Shown here one piece after another: positions 28,853 to 38,528 of a stretch of DNA of 59,747 nucleotides. Position numbers and translations under genes: made by a program. The notes under the pieces are model-generated. The model made no database searches and was not told the origin of the DNA. It worked only from the letters and a program-made list of their open reading frames with translations. The stretch's first letter is position 1. Each line of letters begins with the position of its first letter. The stretch lies in contig JADGAR010000021.1 of assembly GCA_015231915.1 (NCBI GenBank), positions 1-59,747 on the forward strand, in the 5' to 3' direction. Source of the stretch: Magnetococcales bacterium (GTDB taxonomy: Bacteria; Pseudomonadota; Magnetococcia; Magnetococcales; Magnetaquicoccaceae).

Positions 28853-28913
28853 ATGCCTATTTTTTATACAGGCAAGAGATAACGGCCAATCTCCATGATT
28901 AATAAATAGGCAT
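28853..28913. repeat. Inverted repeat in the fpr-nifA intergenic region
   Basis: ATGCCTATTTTTTA (28853-28866) and TAATAAATAGGCAT (28900-28913) pair at 13 of 14 positions across a 33-bp spacer. The whole 28651-29129 gap is A+T-rich with no gene. The repeat could be a bidirectional terminator for fpr or an operator for nifA. Confidence 0.45.
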
Positions 28914-29016
28914 ACCCTCGGCTGCAGTCTGGCGTCTGCACGCTATTTGTCGGCGCAAGCCGATGTTTTTGTTTGTATATTTATCTATTTAAACATTTCA
29001 GTAATTTGTGGATTAT

Positions 29017-29032
29017 TGGTGCATTTTTTGCA
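29017..29032 (+). promoter_or_regulatory. Sigma-54-like promoter of nifA
   Basis: TGGTGCATTTTTTGCA has GG and GC exactly 10 bp apart and a perfect TTGCA -12 half; the -24 half departs from TGGCAC. Predicted transcription start near 29043, about 87 nt before the nifA ATG. It implies NtrC control or autoactivation by NifA. Confidence 0.45.
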
Positions 29033-29129
29033 AATTGTATATTTTGTATGCAATCGGTCTCATCAATAGCCAAAACGGTTCGGTTGTTTTTCTCCACCGT
29101 CTCGTCAACAGCCGTGGAGGGCGTTCGAT

Positions 29130-30719
29130 ATGGAAATTCTGGAACCTTTTACCGAAGATGCCGTTTTCACAGGCAATGCGGTCACCACCACGGATCTGCG
29201 CGCCCTGTTTCACGTTGGCCAGGCGTTGCATCTGTCTGCAGACCCCCGGCGCACCATGCAAAGCGTGGCAGAAGCACTGCATCAGTACGCCGACATGAAA
29301 ATTGCCACCATCACCCTGGTGGATTCCTCGTCCGGGGCGCTGGTCATCAATGCGGTGGCCCCCCTGGGACCGAACGCCTTGTGCGACGATGTCTGTTACC
29401 GCTCGGGGGAGGGGGTGCTGGGCACGGTGCTGGCTGCCGGGCGTACCATTCTGGTGCCGCGCGCCGGAGATGAACCCCGTTTCCTGAACAAATGCGGTCT
29501 GCTGGAACGCAATCTGCCGTTCATTGGCGTGCCCATACGGATCGGCGCCCAGGAACTGGTCGGCGTGCTGGCGACCCAGCCCCGCCTGATGAACCAGGAA
29601 CGCCTGATGCAACAGGCATGGTTTCTGGAGATGGTCAGCCATTTGCTTGTGCAAAGCATCCTGTTGGCCCGCAAGGTGGAAGAGGAAAAAAGACACCTCG
29701 CCGCCCACCGGGATCAACTGCTCATGGAGGTACGCAACCGGTATGGGTTCGACAACGTGGTGGGACGGTCGGCGGCCATGCGCCAGGTGTTTGATCATGT
29801 GCGCATGGTCTCGCGCTGGAATACCACCGTGCTGCTGCGCGGCGAGTCCGGGACCGGCAAGGAGTTGATCGCCCATGCCATTCACTTCAATTCCCCCCGG
29901 GCCAAGGCGCCCTTCGTCAAGCTCAACTGTGCCGCCCTGCCCGACAACCTGCTGGAATCGGAACTGTTCGGTCACGAAAAAGGGGCCTTCACCGGCGCGG
30001 TGGGTACCCGACGCGGACGGTTTGAGCTTGCTCATGGCGGTACACTGTTTCTGGATGAACTGGGAGAGATCTCCCCCGCGTTTCAGGCCAAGCTCCTGCG
30101 CGTGTTGCAGGAAGGGGAGTTCGAACGGGTGGGCGGGGAGCAGACCCTGCGCGTGGATGTGCGCATCATCGCCGCCACCAATCGCAACCTGGAAGAGGCA
30201 GTGCAGCGGGGACAGTTCCGCCAGGATCTCTATTACCGCCTGAACGTCATGACCATCACGCTCCCCCCGTTGCGCGCCCGCAAGGAGGATCTCCCGGAGA
30301 TCGCCCGTTTCCTGCTGGCCCGCATCGCCAAGCGGCAGGGACGCCGACTGATGCTGACCGATTCCACCATGCGCGTGCTGATCCGGCACGATTGGCCGGG
30401 CAATGTGCGGGAGCTGGAAAATTGTCTGGAGCGGGCAGCGGTGATGAGCGAAGGCAACCTGTTGGTCCCGGAAAGCGTGATCCTGGTCAACACCCCCGGC
30501 GAGGTCAAACCCGTGCAGGCCGCAGCTGCAATGGTCCCGGCAACCCCTGACGGGGAGGCGGCCCCCGCCGAACTGGGGGAAGGGGAAAAGGATCGCGTGC
30601 TTCAGGCGTTGCGCAAGACGGGGTGGGTCAAGGCCAAGGCGGCACGCCTGCTGGGACTGACCCCGCGTCAGATCGCCTATCGCATCAAAATTTTTGCCAT
30701 CGAGACCGAGACCTTTTGA
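29130..30719 (+). CDS. nifA: Nif-specific sigma-54 activator NifA
   Basis: 529 residues. GAF domain about 28-175; AAA+ domain about 205-440 with GESGTGKE (near 237), GAFTGA (near 284) and [14 protein letters not shown]-terminal Fis-type HTH ([20 protein letters not shown]). Activates nif promoters. The linker between the AAA+ and HTH domains ([16 protein letters not shown] onward) has no Cys pair, unlike oxygen-sensitive rhizobial NifA, so it belongs to the type controlled by other means (NifL or PII). No nifL is in the window. nifV ends 12 bp downstream in convergent orientation. Confidence 0.95.
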   Translation: MEILEPFTEDAVFTGNAVTTTDLRALFHVGQALHLSADPRRTMQSVAEALHQYADMKIATITLVDSSSGALVINAVAPLGPNALCDDVCYRSGEGVLGTVLAAGRTILVPRAGDEPRFLNKCGLLERNLPFIGVPIRIGAQELVGVLATQPRLMNQERLMQQAWFLEMVSHLLVQSILLARKVEEEKRHLAAHRDQLLMEVRNRYGFDNVVGRSAAMRQVFDHVRMVSRWNTTVLLRGESGTGKELIAHAIHFNSPRAKAPFVKLNCAALPDNLLESELFGHEKGAFTGAVGTRRGRFELAHGGTLFLDELGEISPAFQAKLLRVLQEGEFERVGGEQTLRVDVRIIAATNRNLEEAVQRGQFRQDLYYRLNVMTITLPPLRARKEDLPEIARFLLARIAKRQGRRLMLTDSTMRVLIRHDWPGNVRELENCLERAAVMSEGNLLVPESVILVNTPGEVKPVQAAAAMVPATPDGEAAPAELGEGEKDRVLQALRKTGWVKAKAARLLGLTPRQIAYRIKIFAIETETF

Positions 30720-30731
30720 ACCGGTGCTCTG

Positions 30732-31874
30732 TCATGCCAGACCGACGCCATGACAGATGACCGAGTCGTAGAGGGTCAGCAGATCCTCGGATCGGGGTAC
30801 CCGTTTGTGGCGTCTGGCGAACTGCCGCAGTCGCAACTGGAGGCTGTCCGCCTCCTGGGCCGTGATGTCAATGCCCAGGCTGGCATATACCCAGCGAATG
30901 CCATGCCGTCCCGAATGCTTGCCCAGCACCAGACGATGCTCCCGACCCACGTCGCGGGGATCGATGCCCTGGTAGTTGAGGGGATCCTTGAGCAGACCAT
31001 CCACGTGAATCCCCGCCTCGTGGGAGAACACCATCTCCCCCACCACGCTTTTCTGTGGGGAGATGGTCATGCCCGATGCCCGCTCCACCAGTTTGGAGAC
31101 CAGAGGAAACTGCTTGAGATCGATGCCGGTCTGATGTGCGCTCAGGCGCGTCAGGGCGGCGACCACCTCTTCCAGAGGGGCATTGCCGGCCCGTTCGCCC
31201 AGCCCGTTGACCGTGGTGTTGACATGGGTCGCCCCCGCCCGCACCGCAGCCAGGGTGTTGGCGGTGGCCAGGCCAAGGTCGTCGTGGGCGTGCATTTCCA
31301 GATCCAGATCCACGCTGCGTCGCAGAGCCTGCAGTCGCTCGTAAACGCCGAAGGGTTCCATGATCCCCAGGGTGTCGGCGAAGCGGAACCGTTCCGCTCC
31401 GGCCCGTTGTGCCGCTTCCGCCACGGCCAGCAGAAAACCGGGGTCCGCCCGCGAGGCATCCTCACCGCCGACGCACACCGCCAGACCCGCATCCCGCGCC
31501 TCGGCCACGCAACGCGCCACCGTGGACAACACCCAGGCCCGATCACGCCGGAGTTTGTGGGTGATCTGCTGGTCCGAAACGGGAATGGAGAGATCCACCA
31601 GGTTGACCCCCAGCCCCCGGCAGGCGTGGATCTCCTCCGGCCTCATGCGGCACCAGACCAGCAGACGCGCCTGCAAACCCAGTTGCGCCACGGCGCGGAT
31701 CTCCTCCCGCTCCTCGTGCCCCATGGCGGGAATGCCGATTTCCAGTTCCGGCACCCCCATGGCATCCAGGGCACAGGCGATGGCCAACCGTTCCTCCAGA
31801 GTGAACGAAACCCCGGCGCTCTGCTCTCCGTCCCGCAGGGTGGTATCGTCGATGATCACCCGATTGTGCGACAT
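30732..31874 (-). CDS. nifV: Homocitrate synthase NifV
   Basis: Condenses acetyl-CoA and 2-oxoglutarate to homocitrate, the organic ligand of FeMo-co. 380 residues, with [12 protein letters not shown] at the N-terminus, metal-binding [12 protein letters not shown] and [19 protein letters not shown], typical of NifV/LeuA-type enzymes. The start [10 protein letters not shown] is preceded by AGGAG at 8 nt. Last gene of the nifE operon. Confidence 0.94.
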   Translation of the reverse strand: MSHNRVIIDDTTLRDGEQSAGVSFTLEERLAIACALDAMGVPELEIGIPAMGHEEREEIRAVAQLGLQARLLVWCRMRPEEIHACRGLGVNLVDLSIPVSDQQITHKLRRDRAWVLSTVARCVAEARDAGLAVCVGGEDASRADPGFLLAVAEAAQRAGAERFRFADTLGIMEPFGVYERLQALRRSVDLDLEMHAHDDLGLATANTLAAVRAGATHVNTTVNGLGERAGNAPLEEVVAALTRLSAHQTGIDLKQFPLVSKLVERASGMTISPQKSVVGEMVFSHEAGIHVDGLLKDPLNYQGIDPRDVGREHRLVLGKHSGRHGIRWVYASLGIDITAQEADSLQLRLRQFARRHKRVPRSEDLLTLYDSVICHGVGLA

Positions 31875-31911
31875 GGCGGCATCTCCTATGCCCAGGGCAA
31901 ACCCTGTTCCG

Positions 31912-32238
31912 TTACATAGGCCAAGGCGCATGCTTGTGGCACCGCTTGGGACAGACCCTGGAGCAGGCGGCGCAACCAATGCAGTCGTCGGCATTATGGA
32001 TGATCATCACCATGTGCGGATCATCGGAGAATCCGTCCTCTTCCCAATCGTCTTCCCCATCCTCTGACCCGAGCAGACCGGGCACCGACTCCCGGTCTTT
32101 CAGATCGAACACCTGACGCGGACAGACCTTGAAACAGCGACCGCAGCCGATGCAGCGATTGCCATCCAGCGTGGTGACAAAGGTGGGTGTCCAGTGCGCT
32201 CCACCCCGGGTCAAACCGGTGATCCATTCTCCGTTCAT
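31912..32238 (-). CDS. fdxB: Nif-specific ferredoxin III (FdxB-type)
   Basis: 108 residues with two 4Fe-4S motifs: CIGCGRCFKVCP near residue 29 and CIGCAACSRVCPK near residue 86, separated by an acidic loop (GSEDGEDDWEEDGF). This wide spacing is characteristic of nif ferredoxin III. It sits between the nifX-associated gene and nifV. Probable electron carrier to nitrogenase or to cofactor assembly. Confidence 0.9.
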   Translation of the reverse strand: MNGEWITGLTRGGAHWTPTFVTTLDGNRCIGCGRCFKVCPRQVFDLKDRESVPGLLGSEDGEDDWEEDGFSDDPHMVMIIHNADDCIGCAACSRVCPKRCHKHAPWPM

Positions 32239-32269
32239 GCGCCTATCCTCAATGTTGCTTGCAGAGGGT

Positions 32270-32740
32270 CTACATGCCCGCCACGGCCCCGTGCGCGCCG
32301 ATCCGTTGCAACGCCACGGAGAGCAGTTGGTCCGCCTCGTCCTTCATGCGCGACAGATCCGCGAAACCAAAACGATGCACATCCCGCAACACCCGATCCA
32401 GGGCCACCAGCTTGCCCACCACGATCAACTGCGTGCCGAACCCCTCCGGGTTCATCTCCATCAGGGGACGCGCCATGAGGCCGCACTCCTTTTCGATGAG
32501 TACGGCGATGGCGTTGTAGAAACAGCGCAACCGGACCAGAACGGCGGGAGATGGATCGCCGATGACGGGAATCTCTTTCCGTTTCTCCGGGGACAACAGG
32601 TAGGGTTCCAGCATTTTGTGCATGGAAGTACCCTCATGAACACCGCCATGGGAGAGCAGTTGACGCCGCATCTCCTGAAAGAAATCGGTGGTCAACAGGG
32701 CCTCTTCGTCAGTCAATTGGATCGTGTCACGGTTTTGCAT
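32270..32740 (-). CDS. NifX-associated nitrogen fixation protein (DUF269)
   Basis: 156 residues, soluble: TDEEALLTTDFFQEMRRQL, then a Pro/Leu-rich middle and YNAIAVLIEKECGLMARP, LIVVGKLVALDRVLRDVHRFGF. This is the conserved protein that follows nifX in many diazotrophs; its function is not established. Two ATGs are adjacent (32743 and 32740) after AAGGAG; the second has the better 7-nt spacing. Confidence 0.85.
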   Translation of the reverse strand: MQNRDTIQLTDEEALLTTDFFQEMRRQLLSHGGVHEGTSMHKMLEPYLLSPEKRKEIPVIGDPSPAVLVRLRCFYNAIAVLIEKECGLMARPLMEMNPEGFGTQLIVVGKLVALDRVLRDVHRFGFADLSRMKDEADQLLSVALQRIGAHGAVAGM

Positions 32741-32759
32741 CATGCGACTCCTTGAAAGG

Positions 32760-33242
32760 TCATTCGTCCCAACCGTTGGCCAACATGGCCAAGAATTTTT
32801 CCTCCGCCTGTTTGGATGGCACAGGGGGTTTGAAAGGTGCCAGGGTGCCCACCTGGGCGACCGACTGCGCTTGCAGTTTCTCCAACAGGGAGGAGATGGC
32901 GGCTCCCTGCTGTACCACCAACGCGGTGATGCCGGCATCCGCCAACTGGCGTTTGGCGGCCTCGCCGATCGCCACGCAAAACAACAGACGGCAGCCGTCG
33001 AGCAACTGAACACGCTCCCCGACCCGACCGTTGTGGGTGTTGCAGGCCACGGATTGCAGCACCTCGCGCAGACGGACGGCCTCCGGGGCGATTTCGTAGA
33101 CAGCAAACCCGGTGGCCATGCCAAAATGCTGGTTGACATGCTGCCGGTCGCTGCTGGCAAAGGCCACCTTCCAGGTTGGTTCACCCATGACCGGCAGTCC
33201 CGGACCATGGTGAACGCGCAATCGACGCCATGCGTTGTTCAT
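32760..33242 (-). CDS. nifX: NifX, FeMo-co precursor-binding protein
   Basis: 160 residues. The core WKVAFASSDRQHVNQHFGMATGF is the dinitrogenase FeMo-cofactor-binding fold; it ends AEEKFLAMLANGWDE like known NifX proteins. NifX holds NifB-co/VK-cluster between NifB and NifEN. The start at 33242 (GGAG 9 nt upstream) gives the usual N-terminal extension before KVAFASSD and makes the gene overlap nifN by 62 bp. A start at 33188 would give only 8 bp overlap but a truncated N-terminus. Confidence 0.9.
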   Translation of the reverse strand: MNNAWRRLRVHHGPGLPVMGEPTWKVAFASSDRQHVNQHFGMATGFAVYEIAPEAVRLREVLQSVACNTHNGRVGERVQLLDGCRLLFCVAIGEAAKRQLADAGITALVVQQGAAISSLLEKLQAQSVAQVGTLAPFKPPVPSKQAEEKFLAMLANGWDE

Positions 33243-34602
33243 CGTTCACGGCTCCAAAGGGCGCAGGAATCGGACGCAACCCGCTGAAGTAGGAAGCAAC
33301 CCCGTGGGGACGGCAGGCCATCAGCAGATTGCTCATGGCAAACAGGAGATCCCGCCCCCCCTGGTAACCAATGTGCGTCTGCCGGAATCCGCCCATACGG
33401 TCGAAAATGGGCAATCCGGCGCGCAGCAGAGGGATGCGCAGCCGTTCCGAGGTCTCTGCCAGCCGGGAGTTGCCCACCAACAGCTCGGCCTGTTCCTGCA
33501 CGGCCAGGATTTCCAGGTCATCCAGGTCGCCCACGGTCAGGCACAGACCTTCTGTAGACGAGGGCGCGTGCGGAACCACGGCGGCTACGGTGCGTGTGCC
33601 CATTTCGGCGAACAGTTGGTGAAATCCGGCCACCAGTTCCAGTTCTCCAGCGATGGCCACCCGTTTTCCTCCCAGATGGAAATGGCTGTCCAGCATGGCG
33701 TCCTGCATCTGCCGACGCCAACGCTCTACGCGAGACGGCGCCTTGCGACCGACAAGACGGCACAGTTCCGCCACCAGGCGGTCGGTGGCATCCAGCCCCA
33801 TCAGATGCTCGAATCGCAGCATCGGCATGGGACACCGCTGCTGCAACCGTTCCGACGCCGGGAACAGGGAACGGCCAATCACCAAAGTGGCGCGCGCCTG
33901 ATGGAACCGCTCAAAAAAATCGAGCGGGGTGCCACCCGTGGTGACAGGCAGAAAATCGGTCTCGGAGAGGTGCCCGTCCAGGGCATCGGAGAGATCGGGC
34001 AGGAACGCCGCCTCCAGATCGAAGGCGGCCAGCAGATCCCGCAACGTCTCCAGGTCCCCCGGAGTCAGGCTGGAACCGGCCAATACATTGATCCGGGCGC
34101 TGGTGGTGGCTTCCCGGCAACGCGGGACGAGCAGATGCTCCACCATGGCCGTGACCGCCAGCCCGTAACCGCTCTCCTGACTGCCGGTAAAATCCGGCGC
34201 ATCGACCGGGATGATCGGCAGGTCATGGAATTGGGGGTACTCCTGCCGGAAACGCCGAATCACCCGTTGCAGGTCGCAACCCTGGATCGCGGCCAGTCCG
34301 GTGGAGATCACGCCGATGAGCGCGGCCCCGCTCTTGGTGGCGAGGGTGGCCAACGCCTCGATCAGGTTGTCATCCGCGCCCATGATCGTGCTGGTTTGCT
34401 CCATGGCCGTGGTCTGGATGGGGATCGGTTCCCGGAAGTGGCGCACGAAAAAGACCTTGGTGAACGCGCTGCACCCCTGGGAGCCGTGCAGCAGGGGCAT
34501 GGCGCCCGCCATGCCCTGAAAGGCCAGCACCGCGCCGACGGTCTGGCTGGTTTTCAGGGGACGCACCGTCAAGGCCTTGCGCTTGCGAATGATGTTGCTC
34601 AT
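33181..34602 (-). CDS. nifN: FeMo-co assembly scaffold subunit NifN
   Basis: 473 residues; beta subunit of the NifEN scaffold, related to NifK. Shows [31 protein letters not shown] near residue 14, [17 protein letters not shown], and [14 protein letters not shown]. The start overlaps the nifE stop as ATGA, giving coupled 1:1 synthesis. Confidence 0.94.
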   Translation of the reverse strand: MSNIIRKRKALTVRPLKTSQTVGAVLAFQGMAGAMPLLHGSQGCSAFTKVFFVRHFREPIPIQTTAMEQTSTIMGADDNLIEALATLATKSGAALIGVISTGLAAIQGCDLQRVIRRFRQEYPQFHDLPIIPVDAPDFTGSQESGYGLAVTAMVEHLLVPRCREATTSARINVLAGSSLTPGDLETLRDLLAAFDLEAAFLPDLSDALDGHLSETDFLPVTTGGTPLDFFERFHQARATLVIGRSLFPASERLQQRCPMPMLRFEHLMGLDATDRLVAELCRLVGRKAPSRVERWRRQMQDAMLDSHFHLGGKRVAIAGELELVAGFHQLFAEMGTRTVAAVVPHAPSSTEGLCLTVGDLDDLEILAVQEQAELLVGNSRLAETSERLRIPLLRAGLPIFDRMGGFRQTHIGYQGGRDLLFAMSNLLMACRPHGVASYFSGLRPIPAPFGAVNDEQRMASIARSPWSGTAGHG

Positions 34603-35993
34603 CTCTGCTCTCCCGTCACGTCTGGGGATGTCGCCCAGGGCGCGGGACGGCGCACCCGTTCCCAGATCGGGCTGTGCATGGTGATGTCCAGTTGCCGCGC
34701 CAGCTCCGGGAGTCCCGCGTAACCGGCATAGGCGTGTTCCCGTTCCTGGTTGATGTCCAGAAAAGGCAGGCGGGCCTTCAACGCGGTGAACATGTTGCGA
34801 CCGCCGGCGATGAAGACATCGGCGCGCTGCTGACGAAAAAGCGTGAGCATCAGACGCGGGTTGCCCTCCTCGATCAGCACGGTCTCCTCGCCCAGCAACT
34901 CCCGGATGCGTTCCCGGTCCTGCTGGGTGGATTTTTTCACCCCGGTGGCCACCACCGTCATGCCCAGATCCTGCAGGGCGGAGACCACGGACCAGGATTT
35001 GACTCCGCCGGTGTACAGCAACGCCCGTTTGCCCTGCAGCCGTGCGCGCCAGGGCAGCAACTCCCGGCTCAGCCTTGCCTCTTCCCGCTGGATCAGCGCC
35101 TCAGTCCGTTGTTGCAAGTCGAGATCGCCGGTCAATCGGGCGATGCTCCGCAGGGCGTCCGAGGTGTCGCGCATGCCGTAAAAACTCCCCTCGAACCAGG
35201 GGATGGCGTATTGCTCTTCCAGTTTGCGCGCCACGTTGATCAACGCCTTGGAGCAAACCAGCATGGTGACTTCGGCCCGGTGCATGGTCTGCACCTCGTG
35301 AAAGCGGGTATCCCCGGCCAGGGTGCACAGCACCCGGATGCCCAGTTCGTCCAACAGCGGGGCCACATGCCAGAACTCCCCGGCGATGTTGAACTCTCCC
35401 ACCAGGTTGACGGTGTGAATGCGCATGCCCGGCCTGGGCGCAACCGGCTCCGGTTCGGCGGTTCCCACCACATGTTTCATGATGGTCTCCCCGGCGATGC
35501 GGTTGCCGAGATTTTTGGTGCCATAGAATCCGGCGGCGTCCACCGGGATGACCGGCAGACCAAAGGAGTCCTGCGCCGCGCGGCAGACGCTTTCCAGATC
35601 ATCGCCGATCGAGGCGGGGATGCAGGTCTGATAGACGAATATCGCCGCCGGACGCCACCGTTCCACAGTCGTTTTGATGGCGAACAGCAACTTTTTTTCG
35701 CCACGTCCCATGATGATCTCCTGCTCGGAGAGATCGGTGGTCAACCCCAGCCGGTGCAGTTCGGGACCGCTGGACAACGAGCCGCGACCGTTCCAGGAAC
35801 TCCCCGCGCAGGCGATGGCACCGTGGACGATGTGCGCTGCGTCGCTGATGGGAAACAGGGTGATCTGTGCGCCGTCGAAACTGCACCCTCCGGCGGTGGC
35901 GCCCGGCTTGAGCTTGCCGCAGGTCGCCTTGTCCGGTGTGTTGTGTCGGCAGGCTGGCTCGTCCAGCAGCCGGGCAATTTCGGAGTTTTTCAT
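34599..35993 (-). CDS. nifE: FeMo-co assembly scaffold subunit NifE
   Basis: 464 residues; alpha subunit of NifEN, related to NifD. Cluster-ligand region [20 protein letters not shown], then [31 protein letters not shown] and [20 protein letters not shown] lies 6 nt before the ATG at 35993; an ATG at 35999 abuts that box and is unlikely. First gene of the operon, with a near-perfect sigma-54 promoter 38 bp upstream. Confidence 0.94.
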   Translation of the reverse strand: MKNSEIARLLDEPACRHNTPDKATCGKLKPGATAGGCSFDGAQITLFPISDAAHIVHGAIACAGSSWNGRGSLSSGPELHRLGLTTDLSEQEIIMGRGEKKLLFAIKTTVERWRPAAIFVYQTCIPASIGDDLESVCRAAQDSFGLPVIPVDAAGFYGTKNLGNRIAGETIMKHVVGTAEPEPVAPRPGMRIHTVNLVGEFNIAGEFWHVAPLLDELGIRVLCTLAGDTRFHEVQTMHRAEVTMLVCSKALINVARKLEEQYAIPWFEGSFYGMRDTSDALRSIARLTGDLDLQQRTEALIQREEARLSRELLPWRARLQGKRALLYTGGVKSWSVVSALQDLGMTVVATGVKKSTQQDRERIRELLGEETVLIEEGNPRLMLTLFRQQRADVFIAGGRNMFTALKARLPFLDINQEREHAYAGYAGLPELARQLDITMHSPIWERVRRPAPWATSPDVTGEQR

Positions 35994-36030
35994 GGGCATC
36001 TCCAGAATGGGGTATGTTGATGAATGGAAA

Positions 36031-36046
36031 AGCAACGGCTGTGCCA
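36031..36046 (-). promoter_or_regulatory. Sigma-54 promoter of the nifE operon
   Basis: Minus-strand TGGCACAGCCGTTGCT is a full match to TGGCACR-N4-TTGCW. Predicted start about 25 nt before the nifE ATG. It faces the nifB promoter across the palindrome at 36089-36134. Confidence 0.8.
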
Positions 36047-36088
36047 TTCGCAATATATTGAAATTATTTAAAAATAACTCGTTCCGGT

Positions 36089-36134
36089 TTGTCCGGAATC
36101 CGACCAAAGGCCCCTTTGGTCGGATTCCGGACAA
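36089..36134. repeat. Perfect 46-bp palindrome between nifE and nifB promoters
   Basis: Two 22-nt arms (36089-36110 and 36113-36134) are exact reverse complements around a CC centre. The outer ends read TTGTCCGG and CCGGACAA. Each arm contains TGT-N10-ACC, one base from the NifA site TGT-N10-ACA. The centre lies about 65 bp from the nifE -24 box and about 107 bp from the nifB -12 box, where an activator site would act on both promoters. Confidence 0.85.
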
Positions 36135-36204
36135 TTGTGCGTCCATTGTCTGCATGGTCCGGTTTGTGTCATGGTTAAATGATTAAAAAACAATATGTTA
36201 GCTC

Positions 36205-36220
36205 AGGCACAGCTTTTGCT
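36205..36220 (+). promoter_or_regulatory. Sigma-54 promoter of the nifB operon
   Basis: AGGCACAGCTTTTGCT keeps GGCAC and TTGC with the correct 10-bp GG-GC spacing; only the leading T is replaced. Predicted start about 38 nt before the nifB ATG. Confidence 0.72.
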
Positions 36221-36268
36221 GATCTGTGGATCAACCTCAAAGACGGAATCCAGCGAAGGAGTCACGGC

Positions 36269-37609
36269 ATGAGCAGTGTCCAAGAGTCGGGATGTAAATC
36301 GATCCGGTCGGACAGTGGGTTGGTGGAGGAGCATCCCTGTTATTCGGAAGGGGCCTCTCACCGTTACGCCCGCATGCATCTGGCGGTGGCCCCGGCTTGC
36401 AATATGCAGTGTCGTTATTGCAACCGAAAATTCGATTGCGCCAATGAATCCAGGCCCGGCGTGGTTTCCGGGGTGCTGGCCCCAGCTCAGGCGCTGGAGC
36501 GCGCCGGGGAGGCCATGGGGCGCCTGCCCAATCTGCGGGTGATCGGTTTTGCCGGACCGGGCGACCCGTTGGCCAACCGGGAACGGGTGTTTGCCACCTG
36601 CAAGCCGGTGCGCAAGCGTTTTCCTGATGTGCATTTGTGTCTTTCCACCAATGGTCTGCATCTCCCGGAGGCGGTGGACGGGATCGTCGGTCATGGAATT
36701 CGTCATGTCACCATCACCCTGAACGCCCTGGATCCGGAGGTGGGGGCGGAAATCTACTCCTGGATCTTCTGGCGGAAGAAACGCCGGCGCGGCGTGGAGG
36801 CGGCGCGCATTCTTCTGGAACAGCAACTGGCGGGGATGTCCGCCCTGCTCGCGCGCGGCGTGCTGGTGAAGGTCAACACGGTCCTGATACCGGGAATCAA
36901 TGCCGGACAGGTGTCGGAGATCAACCGTCTGGTCAGCGATGCCGGGGTGTTCAGTCACAATGTCATGCCCCTGATCAGCGCGCCGGAGCATGGCACCTAT
37001 TACGGCGTCATGGGGATTCCGGGGCCGTCTGAAGCGGAATTACAACAGGTGCGTGGTCTCTGCCAGGGGTCGGCCCGGTTGATGACCCATTGCCGTCAGT
37101 GCCGGGCGGATGCGGCAGGGTTGTTGGGCATGGATCGCCACAACGAGCTGCTGCCAGCGTCGCCGGGGGGCAGCCGGGTGATCCCCATTCACCGCCCACG
37201 GCGGGAACCGGTGGCCAATCCGGTGCTGCTCGCTGTGGCCAGTCTGACCGGTGAGACGGTGGATACCCATTTTGGCCATGCCGGTTTTTTTCGGATTTAC
37301 CGGGTGAGCGGAGATCGGATCGAAGCGCTGGGCGAACGCGTTGTGCCGCAGTATTGCCAGGGTGATGACCGGTGTGTGGAAGAAAATCACGTCTTGAACA
37401 ACGCCCTGAACGCGTTGCACGACTGTCAGGGGGTGATCTGCTCCCGCATCGGATACACCCCCTGGCAGGCGTTGCTGGCGCGTGGCATCGCGCCTGTGAA
37501 CCGCCATGCGGAGCAGTCGGTGAGGGAGGCGTTGCGCCAAACCGCGCTTATGTTGCAGGCGAGAGAGGGCGCTGCGATTCCCATGGCTGCCGCCGTCGGC
37601 ATGCAATAG
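36269..37609 (+). CDS. nifB: Radical SAM FeMo-co biosynthesis protein NifB
   Basis: 446 residues. Radical SAM motif CNMQCRYCNRKFDC (Cys 44, 48 and 51) with further Cys around it. The SAM domain spans about residues 38-300 and is followed by a NifX-like C-terminal domain (LLAVASLTGETVDTHFGHAGFF) about 325-430. It makes NifB-co, the 8Fe-9S-C core of the cofactor. AAGGAG lies 7 nt before the ATG; a reading from 36179 would include the promoter. First of four genes nifB-fdxN-nifQ-draG. Confidence 0.95.
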   Translation: MSSVQESGCKSIRSDSGLVEEHPCYSEGASHRYARMHLAVAPACNMQCRYCNRKFDCANESRPGVVSGVLAPAQALERAGEAMGRLPNLRVIGFAGPGDPLANRERVFATCKPVRKRFPDVHLCLSTNGLHLPEAVDGIVGHGIRHVTITLNALDPEVGAEIYSWIFWRKKRRRGVEAARILLEQQLAGMSALLARGVLVKVNTVLIPGINAGQVSEINRLVSDAGVFSHNVMPLISAPEHGTYYGVMGIPGPSEAELQQVRGLCQGSARLMTHCRQCRADAAGLLGMDRHNELLPASPGGSRVIPIHRPRREPVANPVLLAVASLTGETVDTHFGHAGFFRIYRVSGDRIEALGERVVPQYCQGDDRCVEENHVLNNALNALHDCQGVICSRIGYTPWQALLARGIAPVNRHAEQSVREALRQTALMLQAREGAAIPMAAAVGMQ

Positions 37610-37640
37610 ACACTTCAAAAACAGACAAAAGGAGAACGAC

Positions 37641-37898
37641 ATGCTCGCTTTGATCATCACCGTCGAATGCATCGCCTGTTGGGCGTGCGAACCCATCTGC
37701 CCCAACGGCGCCATCCGGGTCAAGAACGAAATTTTCCGCATCGACAAAAACAGCTGCACCCGCTGCGAGGGACATGCGGATCTGCCGCAATGCGTGGAAA
37801 TCTGTCCCGTGGAAGGGGCCATCACGGATGCCGAGGGCAGCGCGATGAATCCTCCCGGCACCCTGACCGGCATTCCCCGGGAGAAGATCCCCGCATGA
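37641..37898 (+). CDS. fdxN: 2[4Fe-4S] ferredoxin FdxN-type
   Basis: 85 residues: CIACWACEPICP near residue 10 and CTRCEGHADLPQCVEICPVE near residue 39. The second motif carries the insertion between Cys 2 and 3 seen in nifB-linked FdxN ferredoxins, proposed electron donors for NifB. AAAAGGAG precedes the ATG. It lies 31 bp after nifB. Confidence 0.9.
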   Translation: MLALIITVECIACWACEPICPNGAIRVKNEIFRIDKNSCTRCEGHADLPQCVEICPVEGAITDAEGSAMNPPGTLTGIPREKIPA

Positions 37899-37925
37899 GT
37901 CCTGTTGCCCATGAGGAGAACGTCC

Positions 37926-38528
37926 ATGGCATTGCACACCGAGTCGAATGTCGCAAACAGTCCCATGCCGCACCGCAGGCTGGGCATGTATACGGTGCTC
38001 CTGGATGCGGCGCGCCATGATCCGCTGGGGGTATGGCTGGCCCGCATCCTCAGTTCCTGGCTGGCGGGAGACACGGCGCTGCCTGCCAACCTCGGACTGG
38101 GAGAGCAGGCGTTGGCGGCCTTGATGAGACACCATTTTCCGGGCATCACCCTGCCGGAGCACCTCCGGTGGAGATGTGCGGCCCCTGACCCGGGACGCGA
38201 CCTGGAACGGGAGGCATTGATCGAGCTTTTTCGGCAGCATTGCCAGTTGAGTTCCCCGGATGCCGACTGGTTGGCGCGCATTCTGGCCGAGGGGTGTCTG
38301 GGGGAGGATCACCTGTGGCAGGATCTGGGCTTGTGGGCACGGGGGGATGTCTCCGCGCTGCTGGTCTACGGCTTTTCCCCGCTGGCCGCGCGCAATGTCC
38401 GAGACATGAAGTGGAAGAAGTTTTTCTACAAGCAGTTGTGCGAAGCGGCCAATGTCCAACTCTGTCGGGCGCCGTCTTGTGACGCCTGTCAGGATTACGC
38501 AAACTGTTTCGGGCCGGAGGAGGGATGA
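37926..38528 (+). CDS. nifQ: NifQ, molybdenum donor protein
   Basis: 200 residues. The C-terminal CRAPSCDACQDYANCF is the C-x4-C-x2-C-x5-C signature of NifQ, which carries a Mo-Fe-S cluster and supplies Mo for FeMo-co. The upstream WKKFFYKQLCE block also fits. GAGGAG precedes the ATG at 37926 by 7 nt; an earlier in-frame ATG at 37905 lacks one. The stop overlaps draG as ATGA. Confidence 0.9.
   Translation: MALHTESNVANSPMPHRRLGMYTVLLDAARHDPLGVWLARILSSWLAGDTALPANLGLGEQALAALMRHHFPGITLPEHLRWRCAAPDPGRDLEREALIELFRQHCQLSSPDADWLARILAEGCLGEDHLWQDLGLWARGDVSALLVYGFSPLAARNVRDMKWKKFFYKQLCEAANVQLCRAPSCDACQDYANCFGPEEG

Noticed and set aside
36196-36211. TGT-N10-ACA match overlapping the nifB -24 element
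   Set aside because: It fits the NifA site by letters but sits on the promoter itself rather than 80-150 bp upstream, so it is probably chance.
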